The notes beneath the pieces are model-generated. The model made no database searches. It worked only from the letters and a program-made list of their open reading frames with translations, and was not told where the DNA came from. Below are positions 1-13,000 of a stretch of 64,000 bases of DNA, one piece after another. Source of the stretch: Galbula dea (Eukaryota; Chordata; Aves; Piciformes; Galbulidae); assembly GCA_013399015.1 (NCBI GenBank), contig VWZX01001928.1, positions 213,431 through 277,430 of the forward strand. Reading direction: 5' to 3'. Numbering within the stretch: the first letter of the stretch is position 1; each line of letters starts with the position of its first letter. A program made the translations under genes and the position numbers.

Positions 1-894
1 TCCTGAAACTAGATGCACTGCCAGTTCTAGCTACAGAAAAGCCATACATGGGCTACGGTCTAATAAAGATGCAGCAAGTACTTGTGCACAAAATAGCTGA
101 ACAGCCAGCAAAGGATAAGGCAGATGAAAGAAGTTTTAATGATATTTTAGCTGCTCAGACATGGATGACCTAAGTACCAGACCTTGTCTTGGGTGTCCAG
201 TGCTAGCAGGATGTCTGCTATAGACCATCCAGTGTCCACATTGGGTCTCTAGCAGAACCACTTTTGGATGCCTAAACCCTTCCCATTCCTCACTGCTGGA
301 AGCAGGAACTTCTGAGTCAGCCTGTGTACAGTGCGCTTGACTTTCCCCACGTTCCACTGAACATGTGTGGAAAACTTATCTTTGAAGTCAGCTTAGACAC
401 CCATGAAAATGTTACCCTTTATTTAATCATACCATATCTATTAAAGAGAAGGAAAGAAAAAAACCCCAAACCATATTTTATGCCGCTTAGTGCTGTTACT
501 AAACACATGCTCTCTTCAGATCCCAGTTCAAGACGACCTTTCAGCCTATGGACAGCTTGAAGGAGGAACAGTTCTATTAAAACTGTTAGAATTGTGTCTA
601 TATTTAATTGTGAATACCTGATCAAATGACCTGTTAATTCAAAACTCTTGGGAAGTGCACTAAGTATTCACAAGAGTACACACAATATTGAGATATTCAG
701 GCCTCAATACTACTGAAATAATAATAATTTTATGTGATCATTAGAGTTAAGTTGACATGTACTTACAGTTTTTCACTTGCAAGAACTTTTAACTTTGCCC
801 TGTTTCTGAACAAATCTGGTCTGATACCCACAGGTGTTGGCTGAAATTAACATTACATCTAATTAAATATATTTGTTCACCCTCTTTCCTGTAG
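1..894 (+). other. EVC2 intron, upstream part
   Basis: I find no exon, repeat or RNA gene. Taken as intron because exon w1 starts with a proper acceptor at 895. Confidence 0.6.
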
Positions 895-1070
895 GGAGAC
901 ATTGAAGAGCTAATGGATTTTTTGCAAGCTAGTAATAAATATCATCTGAATAGAAGATTTGCTTACAGAGAGTATCTTATAAGTAAGATACAGTTAAGGG
1001 ATTCTCAAGCCTCTGTTCTTATAAATGCAACAGCAGCCCAGATATCAAGTCTCATTAATAAGATGAAAAG
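895..1070 (+). CDS. EVC2: EVC2 exon w1 (first in window)
   Basis: 176 bases, starts in phase 0 (GDIEELMDF...) and leaves 2 bases (AG). It follows a pyrimidine-rich acceptor ending CTGTAG and is followed by GTAAATAT. Encodes window residues 1-58, an amphipathic helical stretch ending NKMK. The split codon gives Arg with the next exon. Confidence 0.92.
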
Positions 1071-4000
1071 GTAAATATCTCTGTCGTTTTCTTGACAGTC
1101 ATTTGACTACATTACCTCAAAGACAGTAGTATTCAAAAGTCTTTTTGTCCATGTTACATAGCATGAAAGGTGCATTTCACTTCACAACATGGTTTAGTGG
1201 GGATGGCGGTGTTGGGTCAGTGGTTAGACTTGATGATTTTATAGGTCTTCTCCAACCTAAATGTTGCTATGATAAAAATGTAACCTTTTAAGTTAATTCT
1301 AAGAAAATATTTTGTAATTGATGACTTTGTTAATATCCTGGCAGACACTAAAGTGAGGCACTTTTGTCAGTCTACTTTGTACAGCACAGAGGTGAATTAC
1401 TGGGAACATATATAATACCTGATTATAATTATGCCTTCAGTGGGAACCAGACTCATGTAAGAGTCTGAATGTGTTTATTCATCCATCCTTTTTGTAGTTC
1501 TCAATCGTATGAAAAGTCCTATCAGTGTCCATTGCAACATGCACCATTTAAGACCATTTGTTGGGGTTCTTTACATGCAAATACCTGGATTTAACAGAAA
1601 AGAACAATTACAGATTCTCTTGTGAGTGAATATTTTTTATGAGCTGGATGTGCAGTCTCAAGGTGGAAAGCATAAATGTTTTCTAAAGAAAGTTGACTAA
1701 GTTTTTAAGCAATGTAACTGGGGAGGATCTTGACTAGCAGAAAATACATCTGTTACAGGGGATAGTAAAGAAAAAAAAGTAAACCTGGAAATGTAATATA
1801 CTCAATTTATTTGTGATACTATAGCAGATACAGGCTAGTTCAAATACTCTGTGAAGATGCTCGTTGCCAAAATGGAGAGAGAAATGGTGACTTACCATAG
1901 GCACACTTATTTAAAATTGCATAGTAGTGTGGAGCACTAAGAGAAACCTCTTGCTGCTACCCAGAGAACTCTGGCATATTTTAGTTTGGCACACAGAGAG
2001 ATTGCTGAGGCTCTTACCACTGCAGTAAAATGCTTTAGTGGGCAGGAAGACAACCTAGCATGGCTGCTGTTGATGCTGTGTGCAACTTTATTTGTATGTT
2101 TTAGATACCTATGTTGGTGGCAGTCAATGTGGAACATGCATTAAGAGAACATTTAAATATGAATCTCTACATTGTGGGTTTTCTTTCATAATACTGAGTT
2201 ACTTTTAAATTAACTCAATTTTAGGGAGCAGGAAGTCTGTTAAAAGCTACTGCAAATTGCATCTGTTGTTTGATTAAGTCATTTTCTTGTCTTATTGTAA
2301 CCTTTCCTTGCTTTTCTTTTTGATGGTTCTGTGTGCTGCCTTTTTGGAATTGTACCCTAAGTTTAACCTCAAGATTCTTCCAGTATGCTTGCACTGCTTT
2401 GCGTATTGCAAAGAATTGACTATAAGAAACAGGTGTGAACAAATTGAGAGCTTATGGATTAAACTCAAAGATCAAACTAACAAAGGGCAGCTTGTGATAG
2501 GGGTCTACTATAGGCCACCTGACCAATTGGAGCCTGTTGATGAGGCCTTCTTGCTCCAGCTGCAGGAAGCTTTGAGCTCACTGGCCCGCATCCTGGTGAG
2601 GGATTTTAATCACTCAGACATTTGCTGGAAGAATACAGCAGGTTGTAAGCAATCCAGGAGACTCCTAGAGTTTGTGGAAGACAACTTTTCTGGCACAGGT
2701 TCTAGATGAACCAACCAGAGATAAAGCATTACTAGACCTCTTGCTAACCAGTGAAGATCATCTCATTAAAGAGGCCAAAAGATCCAAGAATAGTGCTTGG
2801 TGGATAGCTCTCCAGACTGAGAGGTATTTTAAACCTCTTCAGAGAAGATTAAAGAAACACAATAGATAGACATTGGAAAAGCTCTGCAAAAGGAGGCTTT
2901 CTCTGGTGGACATAACTGTGTGATGAAACAAGTCTGAGTTTATCCATTCATCATATAGAGGATGATGTTTCATGGCTTGCTCAGATACTTGTAGATAGCA
3001 GTAGATAGAGAGGTGTGAGCTATAGAATCCGGCTACCATGGGTACAGTGCAGTGGCTGCAATCAAGCTATACATTATTCTTCAGTTTTATTTCTTTTAGC
3101 TATTGTTTTGAAGTTTATATTTGGACTTAAGTTGTTTACAGTATCAACAAATCCCAATAAACCAGAATAAGAGATTATCTATTCTGGAGAAGGGCTTGAA
3201 ACATTTAGCTGCCGCTATAGTTTATTAATTGGGCCACGTATCATGTTGTAACAAGGACTTGAAAGCCCTGGATTAATTTGAATCTAGGCTCTGAGTGTAA
3301 TGTTCATGTCTTCTGAAAAATGGGAATTTGAAAAAATAAATCAGAAAATGTTTGAAGAGTATCCAGGTTCAGGTCAGGAATTGTTGCTTTCTACTTAAAG
3401 TTTCATACTGACCTTTTCAGCCTCACGTGTTGGAAGTCCACCATGTTTAGTATTAGAAATGATCACTAACAAATGTCCAACAGCCTGGTCTGAATTAAGA
3501 TGTTCTTTTATTCTTTTGTTGTCTGACAAAAATTTCAGGGATTTCTGGTGTAAATATCATAGCAGGTAATTTCTGAAATTCAATTTGAGTTTATGGAGAG
3601 GGAGGTTCTTCTAACTATTGCAGAAATGGTTGGGACCTTGCTTACTCTTAAAAATTAAACACTGTAGCAACTGGAGGTAGGCTACAGTCTTAAACTTGCA
3701 TTTGAAAGCACTGTGTGCTTAAGACTGAGAAATTGCTGTTAGATTATTGTATTTCACTATTAGTTTGAAATCATAATTTTTCGTACGATGTAAATGTAGT
3801 AGGAAATCATGGATATGATTGCTTTGTATCTTTAAAATAATTTTTTATAGTTTTTGCTTGATTAGATTACATCCTCTAAAGAGAAAATTGTTTCTAATGA
3901 GAGGAAGGAATCATAAAAGACATCTAGAATTTCATTCCAAGGGTGTTCAATGAAAAATGTAACTCTTATGAATAATATATAAGGTTTAAAATGTCTCATT

Positions 4001-7000
4001 TGAATATCACTTGCATTACTAACCGATTGGTAATTGGGTTTGCATTTCCCTTCTTTTCCTTCCTCCTTCCTATTTCTTCTTCATACACCTTTGCTCTACC
4101 TTTTACATACTTCCTCAATTCTATACTTGTCTCCGAGATGTTTTCTGTTACCCACTTGCTTGTTTGATCCCCTCAGGTTTTCACTGCTAAAGAAGCAAAA
4201 GATTATTCTCTGTGTCTACTTTTCTGAGCCTTGTTATGATACTAATTGCCTCAAATATCCTTTTGCTCTTAATTTGGAATAACAAGTTTCAAACACTATT
4301 ATTACAGAGCAGGTCATCTACCTGAAAGTCATTTGGGAGTGCTGCTGGACCAAGCTGAGGCAGAAATTAATTCTGTTAAACAGAAATTCAATCAGACTTT
4401 AAAACAAGAAAAGCAAAAGCTTCGCCAGAAACTCATTACCAAGAGAAGGAGGGAAGTGCTACAAAAGGTAATTATTTTCAGTATATTTATTTTCACAGGG
4501 CTTATCATGAATTAAAAATGGAATAATTTGAAAAATAAAGTGTGTTTCTTAGGACAGGCTTCAGTGCTGCCAGGAGATGGATGAAAATAAGTGTTTGTTG
4601 GTTTTAGCTGTGTAGCACTGTGTGGTATATTCATTATGAAGTAATTAATACCTGTTCTTTTAGAAAAACCTGCAAGAAAGTAATATAACTGGCAAAACTT
4701 GTGAAGCCCCTCTACTTACTCTAACTTGTTCAAAGATGTTATGCTATGTAGTGTGCAGACAGGCAAAAGCCAACTGAGGTTCTGGAGTTGATGAGGGAGA
4801 TGGCACAGATCTTTGACAGTCATGGTTTCCTGTGGGTTTCCTGGCTATTTGTGGCTTGAATGAATTCTACAGCAGTTAAAATTCAGCTACAAAACAAAAA
4901 CATTTAAAAGACACTGCATCTGTGGCTGCTTGTGGTAGGGCTTATGTCACCTAACCTGACCCACCTAAAAATCAAGGCTAACTCCAAGAGCTCCAAATCA
5001 TCTCATAATGGAGGATGACTTGCAGGTGATCTGAAACAAAGGGGAGCTGTTATCCAAAGATCCCTATCAGAAAAAAACCCTCTCTTGGATTAAGTGATAC
5101 TTCTTTAGATGACCAAAGTTAGATCAGATTAATTTTACCTTTTGCACAATATGAGTTTGTGTTTTCTGTAATGGATTTTGATGCAAGAAAAGACAGCAGG
5201 TATAACAATGGAGACTTCATTTGTTCTGTTTATTCTCAGGCCTATGTTATCCCTTCTAACAATAATCTGAATTGTTATAGGCCAGCTAGATGCACACAAA
5301 ACCATCATGTTGAGGGCTGGGTAAGTCCCTGGTCACTGAGAAGCAGTTTTGAGAACACTGAAAAACAAAAGTATGAAATTAATACTTTTGGGGTTTTTCT
5401 ATTTAAAGACCTAGAATTTGAGATGTTCCTTTTCTTAACCTTGTTCCTCCTTTTGGCAAATGAATTAGCAGAAAGAGCATTGGAAGGAGCAGCTGTCACT
5501 TGGAGACCTCTTCAAAGCTACCAGTGAGGTCACCCACTACCTAAGCCACTGGAAAAATCTTCTAAGTGATCACACTATTGAATTTGAAGAACTTACTGAG
5601 AAGCTTGACAATGAGGCCAGTGAAGAGCTGAAAGAGCTTCTATTTAGTCTAACGGAGAAAACTGTTGAAGAGCTTAAACGTGTTCAGTATGGAGTATTGG
5701 TGCAAGAACTGGTAAAGCTTGGTGTGCCAAAGGTGTTCCTGCTGGAAGCTGTAGAAGAACATAAAAAAGAGTTGGTTGTTAAACATGAACAGCTCGAAAG
5801 AGAAGAGTGTGACAAGAGCAAAGCAGCTGCAGAGCTGCTTCAGCTCACCAGGCAGAAACTTAGCCAAGCACTGGAAATGAGCCTTCTGGAACAAAAGAAA
5901 TTAAGGAGTTGGGAACAATCCGTATTCATGCAAGTATTTATCTGTACCCTTTTCTTAGTTATAGTTGTGAAGAGAGATAAGCTAGGAGTTTTCACACCTG
6001 TCTGTTAGAATTCCTAATGATAAGTTCTCTGTGTACTTGGGAATTATTTTTTTCCAAGTGCTCAGCCCCTGCAGCACACAGGCAGGTGAGCCAGCACTCC
6101 TAGCACTGCAGTGGAAATCCTGGGAAATGGCAGTTTTGAAACCCAAAAGGTGAAGTGTTTTTATACTTCCGTGTCAGGTTTCACTTGTGCATCTTTCACT
6201 ATTATTCTCATTCTTTTCTTGCAGGTCCAGTACTTCAGAAATATCATTTAATATGTCAGGCCTAAATAACCCTGGGTTCAATTTTGATACATTCCTTCCA
6301 GCCACAAATTAAGCCCGACTCATCAGATACTCTTTTTAAGCTCTGCCACAGTATTTGCCCATATTTCATAAATACAAGCACAGTAGTGTACCTCTTTGTC
6401 TCATGAGTTCTGTTTGGCCCATCTGGCCTGCCAGCGAAGTGCCCCTGCCATCCAGCCCCTTGCCAGAGAGGTATCATGGTGTGGGTATCATGCCATGATT
6501 TTGCAGAGAGGTTTACTGGCCTTGGCCAGTAAAATGAAAAGCTATCATTCAAAATAATTACTGGTGAAAACTAGATACCCTATCAAAACTGACAGACAGT
6601 GGACTGAACATAAAAACAGTGACAGACTTAAGGGGCTTTTGATCACAGAATCACAGAATGTTAGGAGTTGGAAGGGACCTCAAAAGATCATCTAGTCCAA
6701 CCCCCCTACCAGAGCATGATTCCCTAGAAAAGGTCACACAGAAACACGTCCAGACGGGTTTTGAATACCTCCAGAGAAGGAGACTCCACAACCTCTCTGG
6801 GCAGTCTGTTTCAGTGCTCCATCACCCTCAATGGGAAAAAATTCCTACGTGTATTCACACGGAACCTCCTATGCTTCAGCTTGCAACCATTGCCCCTTGT
6901 CTTGTCACTGGGCTTCACTGAGAAGAGCCTGACCCCATCCTCCTGACGCTCACTCTTCATATATTTAAAAGCATAGATGAGGCCACCCCTTGGTCTCCTC

Positions 7001-10000
7001 AAGGATCTTTGGAACATACTGAGCAGCTAAGTCACAGAATCACAGGATCATTACGGTTGGAAAGGACCCTGAAGATCATCTAGTCCAACCAATAGCCCTA
7101 TACTACTCTTATCCCTAAATCATCCCCTGAAGAACCACATCTATCCTCTTCTTAAAAGCCTCCAGGGATGGTGACTCCACCACCTCCCTGGGCAGCCTAT
7201 TCCAATATCTCACCAAAACAAAGTCATAGAATCATAGAATGGCTCAGGTTGGAAGGGACCTTAAAGATCATCTAGTTCCAACCCCCCTGCCATGGACAAG
7301 GATGCCACATGCACTAGACCAGGTCATCCAGGGCCAAATCCAGCCTGGCCTTAAACGCTGCTAGGGATGTGGCCTCCACAACCTCTCTGGGCAACATGTT
7401 CCAGTGCCTCACCACCCTATGGGTAAAGAACCCCCTTCTAATCTCCAGCCTAAATTTCCCCTCAAGTTGTATGTATGGAATCATTAACAGATGTACAAGA
7501 CAAAAAAGGATGATCATTGTCATTTAAAGTATTTGTGTGCATCTCTCACATTTTATGTAAAATTGTCTATATCAGTCAAGAGCAAATAGCTTTTGTGTTT
7601 TTTAACAGGCAGCTTCTAAATTTACCCCTCTCACTGTCAGAAGAGGAACTGCTTAGAATGAGACAAGAGCTTCACTGCTGTTTCTCTCAGGTGGACAGCA
7701 GTTTGGCTTGGCCCAACATCAGAGCAAGAACCTTGCTTCAGACTTTTGAGATGGAGCGGAGGGAAACAGAACTGCTGAAAGTCGATCAGAGTTTAGCAAT
7801 GACCAATAAACAGGTGGGTATATCTGCAGATCGTTAGCCTTGACTGCAGGTATGGATCCATAGGTTCTCCACGGATGGGACAGCCGTGCACACTTCTGTG
7901 ATGGACCTTAAAGATATTTGTTTTGGGGAGCAGCTGGATAAATATTTTCTTCACACATGCCTGTGTATTTCTGCTGCTTACAAGTCCTGCAGCTTTCCCA
8001 AGAGGAAGGCATAGGTATAAAGAAGCAGATAGGTGGCCAAAGGGCTCTGTTTCTGAGAAGAGTCAACTGAAATGCCAAAAACTGAAGTGAAGCTGGCTCT
8101 AAATGTCAGGGACAAGTTGAGTCCTTTACAGCCCAAACTGAGGTTTCTGTAGCAGCCTCTATGAAGAACTGAATTTGGTGCTAAATCAAGGAAAGATTGA
8201 GGGATGTTTTTTATGGAAATGTCTTACACTGTCTTGTCCCTTCAGGAAAGGGGTGAGGGGTGTTAATTCCTTCAATCAAACATGAAACCTGTGGAATCAA
8301 ACAATTTTCAATTCATAAACAATTTTCAGTTCTTAACTAGTAGGGAAAAAGTGTGCTATCAAGGACTTTGCCTTACTTTGTTTTTCTTCAGTTATATTTT
8401 CTAAATGTAGTAAACCAACTTGGGTTAATTGTACTAGGAGTTATCTTTCTTCAAAACCTTAATTTCTAAACTACTAAAAGAGAGCAATGACTTTGCAAAG
8501 CCTTCTAGTTGAACAGATGTTATCATTTCCCCAGGAGTATGTAATACTTAGTTGATATTCTTTTAAAGAAATATAAATGTCAAGAATAATTAGATTTTAT
8601 GGAATGGTGCCCCTTAAATAGTATCATGGTTCATTTGTGATTCACATACTGTCTTGAAAACAATGTTGTTCTTAAATTAATATTCTTTGTTCGTTTTTAA
8701 CTGTGCTGAAGAGAAAATGTATCAGCTGAAGTCTTCTCTTATAGGCACTGCTAAAGCTTGTTTGCCCTCACATTTATGTGCTTGCAGTTTCCATGGGAAG
8801 GGTGAATATGTAATTCTTCTTGAAAGAAATTTGAAATGAAATTTCCTACTTTATCTGAATGTCTGAAAGGAATCTTCTAATTCAATAGACAGCACCTTCA
8901 TTTCAGAAATATTTTATCAGTGAAAGTCATCCTTGCCAAATATTTCATGAACTGGTGGATCTGCCAGTAATAGCAAGTAATAATTTTAATGCTACTGTGG
9001 TCATATACCTCTTACAAATAAAGCTTTTTATGCTCATCTTCTTACAGCAGCATTCTAAAAATAAAAAACCAGGATCTAGGAATAGAAACAAGATAGATAT
9101 TCTGAAGAAATCTTTACAGGACAAAATTTCCATTTACGAAGACTCTGTGAAAGAGGAGAGTTTGAATAAGGTAAGTGCAACCTTTTTCTGTACTGAGGTC
9201 AAAACCTTAGATCTTTACTAATTAAAGAATGATAGTTTTGCATCAACATGAATAAGAACCAGATAAAGGCATGAGGTCTAGTGGCATGATGCATATCTCT
9301 CACACTCTTGCCTGCTTTTGTCAAGATGATGTATTTCAAACTTAATAGTTTTGGCTTTGTTTTTATTTTTATGCCTTAGTTACAGAACTGTAACCTTATT
9401 CATTATTCATTTTAATGGGTTAAAACTTACACTAAAGGTGATTGCTCATATACTCACTCACCGTCTCCAGCACCTCACTGTCCTTCTTGTAGTGAGGGGC
9501 CCAAAACTGGACGCAGTTTACGCTGAGTAAAGGGGCACAATCACCTCCCTGCTCCTGCCGACAACACCGTTCCAAATACAAGCCAGGATGCCTTTGGCCT
9601 TCTTAGCCACCTGGGCACACTGCTGGCTCATGTTCAGCCGGCTGTCAGTCAGCACCCCCAGGTCCCTCTCTGTCTGGCAGCTCTCCAGCCACTCCTCCCC
9701 AAGCCTGTAGCACTGCTGGGGGTTGTTATGGCCGAGGTGCAGCACCTGGCATTTGGTCTTATTGAATTTCATGGCATTGGCCTTGGCCCAGCGATCCAGC
9801 CTATCCCGATGTGTGCTTGGTGTGCTTGCTCGTGCCATGCTTGCCTTTCACCGTTGTATAATTTCTGTGGACATCCCATCAGATGAGTGGCAGCAACATA
9901 GATTTGAGTTAAATCAGTTTGATTTAATGCTGTTTGATGTCCATTCAATCCAGTTTTAATCTTGCTAAAAAAATCCAGTAGATCCTTGATTTACACTTTT

Positions 10001-13000
10001 TTGGTTTATATAAGAGGATTTTTCATTATTTGCTTAGACACTAGAGGGTTGAATTTCACTGATCAATATTAAATGACTCTTGATAATTTGAAACTTTCAG
10101 TCTTTCTGTAATTTACACTCTTTCTGTAAATATTATATTTTTACTAAACACAAGGGTGTATATTGTCCTTCCTAACCAGTCACATGCTTAGCATAGGTTT
10201 ATTTATATTTTAATTTTTACTTTTATTATTTTAAAAGTTAAATAGACTCTCTATTTTAGGATGGTAATTACTAATAAAGTTATAACTACCCTAAAATAAA
10301 GCATGATCTCTTTGAAATTTGATATTACTGTAGGTTTTGGGTTTTTTTAATCACTTAAACACAGTAAAAGATTGGAATTTCATGTTAAAAACACTCTTTA
10401 AAATGATGTTTTACATTATAAGATAACAGCATTGATTTCTATGCTGCTTTAATCCTGCTTGTTAATTACAGAGTAGTAAAATCATGAACATGCACTTAAG
10501 GTTTTCTGTTAATCTTGTTGTGTTTTGGTATTTTTAGGTTAAGGATGAGTTGCTGCTGGAGAAAGAGTGTCAGCTTCGTGATCTGGAAAATAAACTTGGA
10601 GAGTATATTGCTTCTTTAGCCTTTCAAAAGACTGTTAAAAGATCAAAAATGTTGGAGCTGTATCATGCTACCATAACTGTACAAGCTTTGCTCTTTGAAC
10701 AACTGAACACGTCAAAAACCCTGTCGAAATTGGAATGTATTCAGATTCTAGAAGCACATAATCCTGTAAGTAATGAAGTTGTGAAAAGGAAAAATTCATG
10801 TTAGGAGACAGCAACCATTGCAGTAGGTTATTTGACTTTGATTTAGCTGTGCTAGTTTGCAGCTCCTGGTGGTCCAGCCATTAATTTCTGCGGTTGTGTG
10901 CACTGTAATGGACTCAGAGAAAGAAATAAAGAAAAGGAAAGTATTAGACCCAGAGAAGATTGTGTATTTGTTGTGGGGGAGTTGCACTTTACGTGGGAGA
11001 GCAACTAGAATGTATTGGGTTCTGTCTAGGGGTGGATGAGGGGCGAGTTGAGAGTTTATGGGTGCAAATTAAGGGGCAGACTAGAATGGGTGATACTGTT
11101 GTGGGTGTTTATTACAGGCCACCTGATCAGGATGAGGAAGCTGATGAGGCTTTCTCCAGGCAGCTGACCATGGCCTTGCAATCGCAGGCCCTGGTTCTTA
11201 TGGGGGATTTTAACTCCCCGGATATTTGGTGGAAAGGCTACTCAGCCAGCCATTCACAGTCCAGGAGGTTTCTCCAATGCATTGATGATAACTTCTTGAT
11301 GCAAATGGTGGATAAGCCAACTAGGAGGGGAGTGCTGCAGGACCTGATACTCACTCAAAAAGAGTGTCTGGTTGAAAAGGTAGAGGTTGAGGGCAACCTG
11401 GGCTGCAGCGACCATGAGATGGTAAGGTTCAAGATCTTGTGTGGCAGGAACAGGATACCTAGTAAGATCACAACCCTAGACTTCAGTAGGGCCAACTTTG
11501 ATCTTTTCCCAAAATTGCTAGGGGAATTCTCATGGGACAGGGTACTAGAAGAGAAAGGAGTCCAAGAGAGTTGGTTAACATTTAAAGACCACTTCTTGCA
11601 AGCTCAAGATCAGAGCATCCCAACATGTAGAAAATCAAGGAGGGGAGCCAGAAGACCTGCATTGTTAAGAAGGGAACTGCTGGGCAAACTCAAGTGGAAG
11701 AAGATAGTCTACAGGTCGTGGAAGGAGGGGCTGGCCACATGGGAAGAGTACAAGACTGTTGTCAGAGGTTGTAGGGAGGCAGCTAGGAAAGCTAAGGCCT
11801 CTCTGGAATTGAACCTTGCAAGGGAGGTCAAGGACAATAGGAAGGGCTGTGGTTGTCAGGGCAGTCGCAACAAGTAATCCCCAGAGAGAAAGTAGAAGAA
11901 GACCTGTTTATTAGAGCTCAGGCAGCAAGATTTATACATTTTACATTTTATGCAGTATGTGTAAGGGAGCTCTGCAAAGAGATTGCTTATAGCTTCGGTG
12001 TCCTTGAACAGTTGAAGAAAAAAGATTGAAGGAGAGACAGAAGAGAGACCTAGAGCAGCTAACACTGGATTCTTTATCCAATGTGGCTGAACTGAGCTGA
12101 GGTGTATTTTGGGGATTCTTTTTTTAAGGTGTTGTTTAAAGTGCCTATTAAGCTTGGTTTAAAGGGACTGTTTCCTCTCTCTCTTGCTGTGTTTTTTGTC
12201 CAACTTCTTTGTCCCATTAGGTGGCAAATTTTAACACCTGCTACTTTAAAACAGATTACACAGGATTCCCTAAATGCTGATGACATCAGTCATAGTTTTG
12301 CCAATAAGTGAAACAAACCCATCTGGCTATGTGTAAATTTGCTTCATCTCCTTAGAGATGAGAAGTTAATACTCAGTTTTGGTTTTAGGAGAGTGGATCC
12401 TAAGCTCCAGTGTCAGCTCTTGCTGACTGGGGAGCAGACAATTACTGTGTATCAATGAATCTGTAGTCTGAGTACAGCTGATGAGGTGAAGGAATAGATA
12501 GCAATTTCTCAAAGGTGCAGGTTGGGAAGTAAGGCACTGATATACTAAGCAACTTAAAGCTTGAGGTCAGAAAACAATTAGACATTAGAAAACTAGAATA
12601 TGAAGCCTTCCTTCTGATGTCTAGTTTGATTCTGACCAAAGAGAGATCTTTAGTATGAGGAATCCAGTCCACTTAAGGCATTGGGGTTTAAGCCTTTGTT
12701 TTTTAGACCATTGTATTTTAATCTTAATTTTATCACACAAACTGATTTACTGTCTTTTAACTTCAAACCTCTTTGATATTAGCTGTTGATTCAGTATAAC
12801 TAAAACTAGTCATGTGAGTTTCTCAGGCTGTTTCAGTGTCTTTATGCAGCTTATAGATGCATTCTGATGGTCCCATTCTTTTGTTTGGATCTCAGCCATG
12901 CTGTTAGTGTACTTTCCAGATGTCCTCTACAGTGGAAGTTTTCAGAGAGCATCAACCTTTAACACAGTGAAAATTGTCTCATATCTTTCAGCATTGTTCT

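Larger units (their letters stand above)
1071..4307 (+). other. EVC2 intron
   Basis: Holds a CR1 tail (1184-1275) and a CR1 endonuclease-region piece (2425-2790). A pyrimidine-rich tract lies at about 4045-4110. Nothing else recognised. Confidence 0.7.
5934..7612 (+). other. EVC2 intron with three antisense CR1 copies
   Basis: Weak donor (CAA|GTATTTA), doubled acceptor (CAGGCAG), and three back-to-back CR1 3' pieces all opposite to EVC2. Confidence 0.8.

Noticed and set aside
7609..7612. First AG of the CAGGCAG acceptor as the EVC2 exon start
   Set aside because: It shifts the frame and meets TAG within 16 codons; the second AG fits the phase and the human protein.
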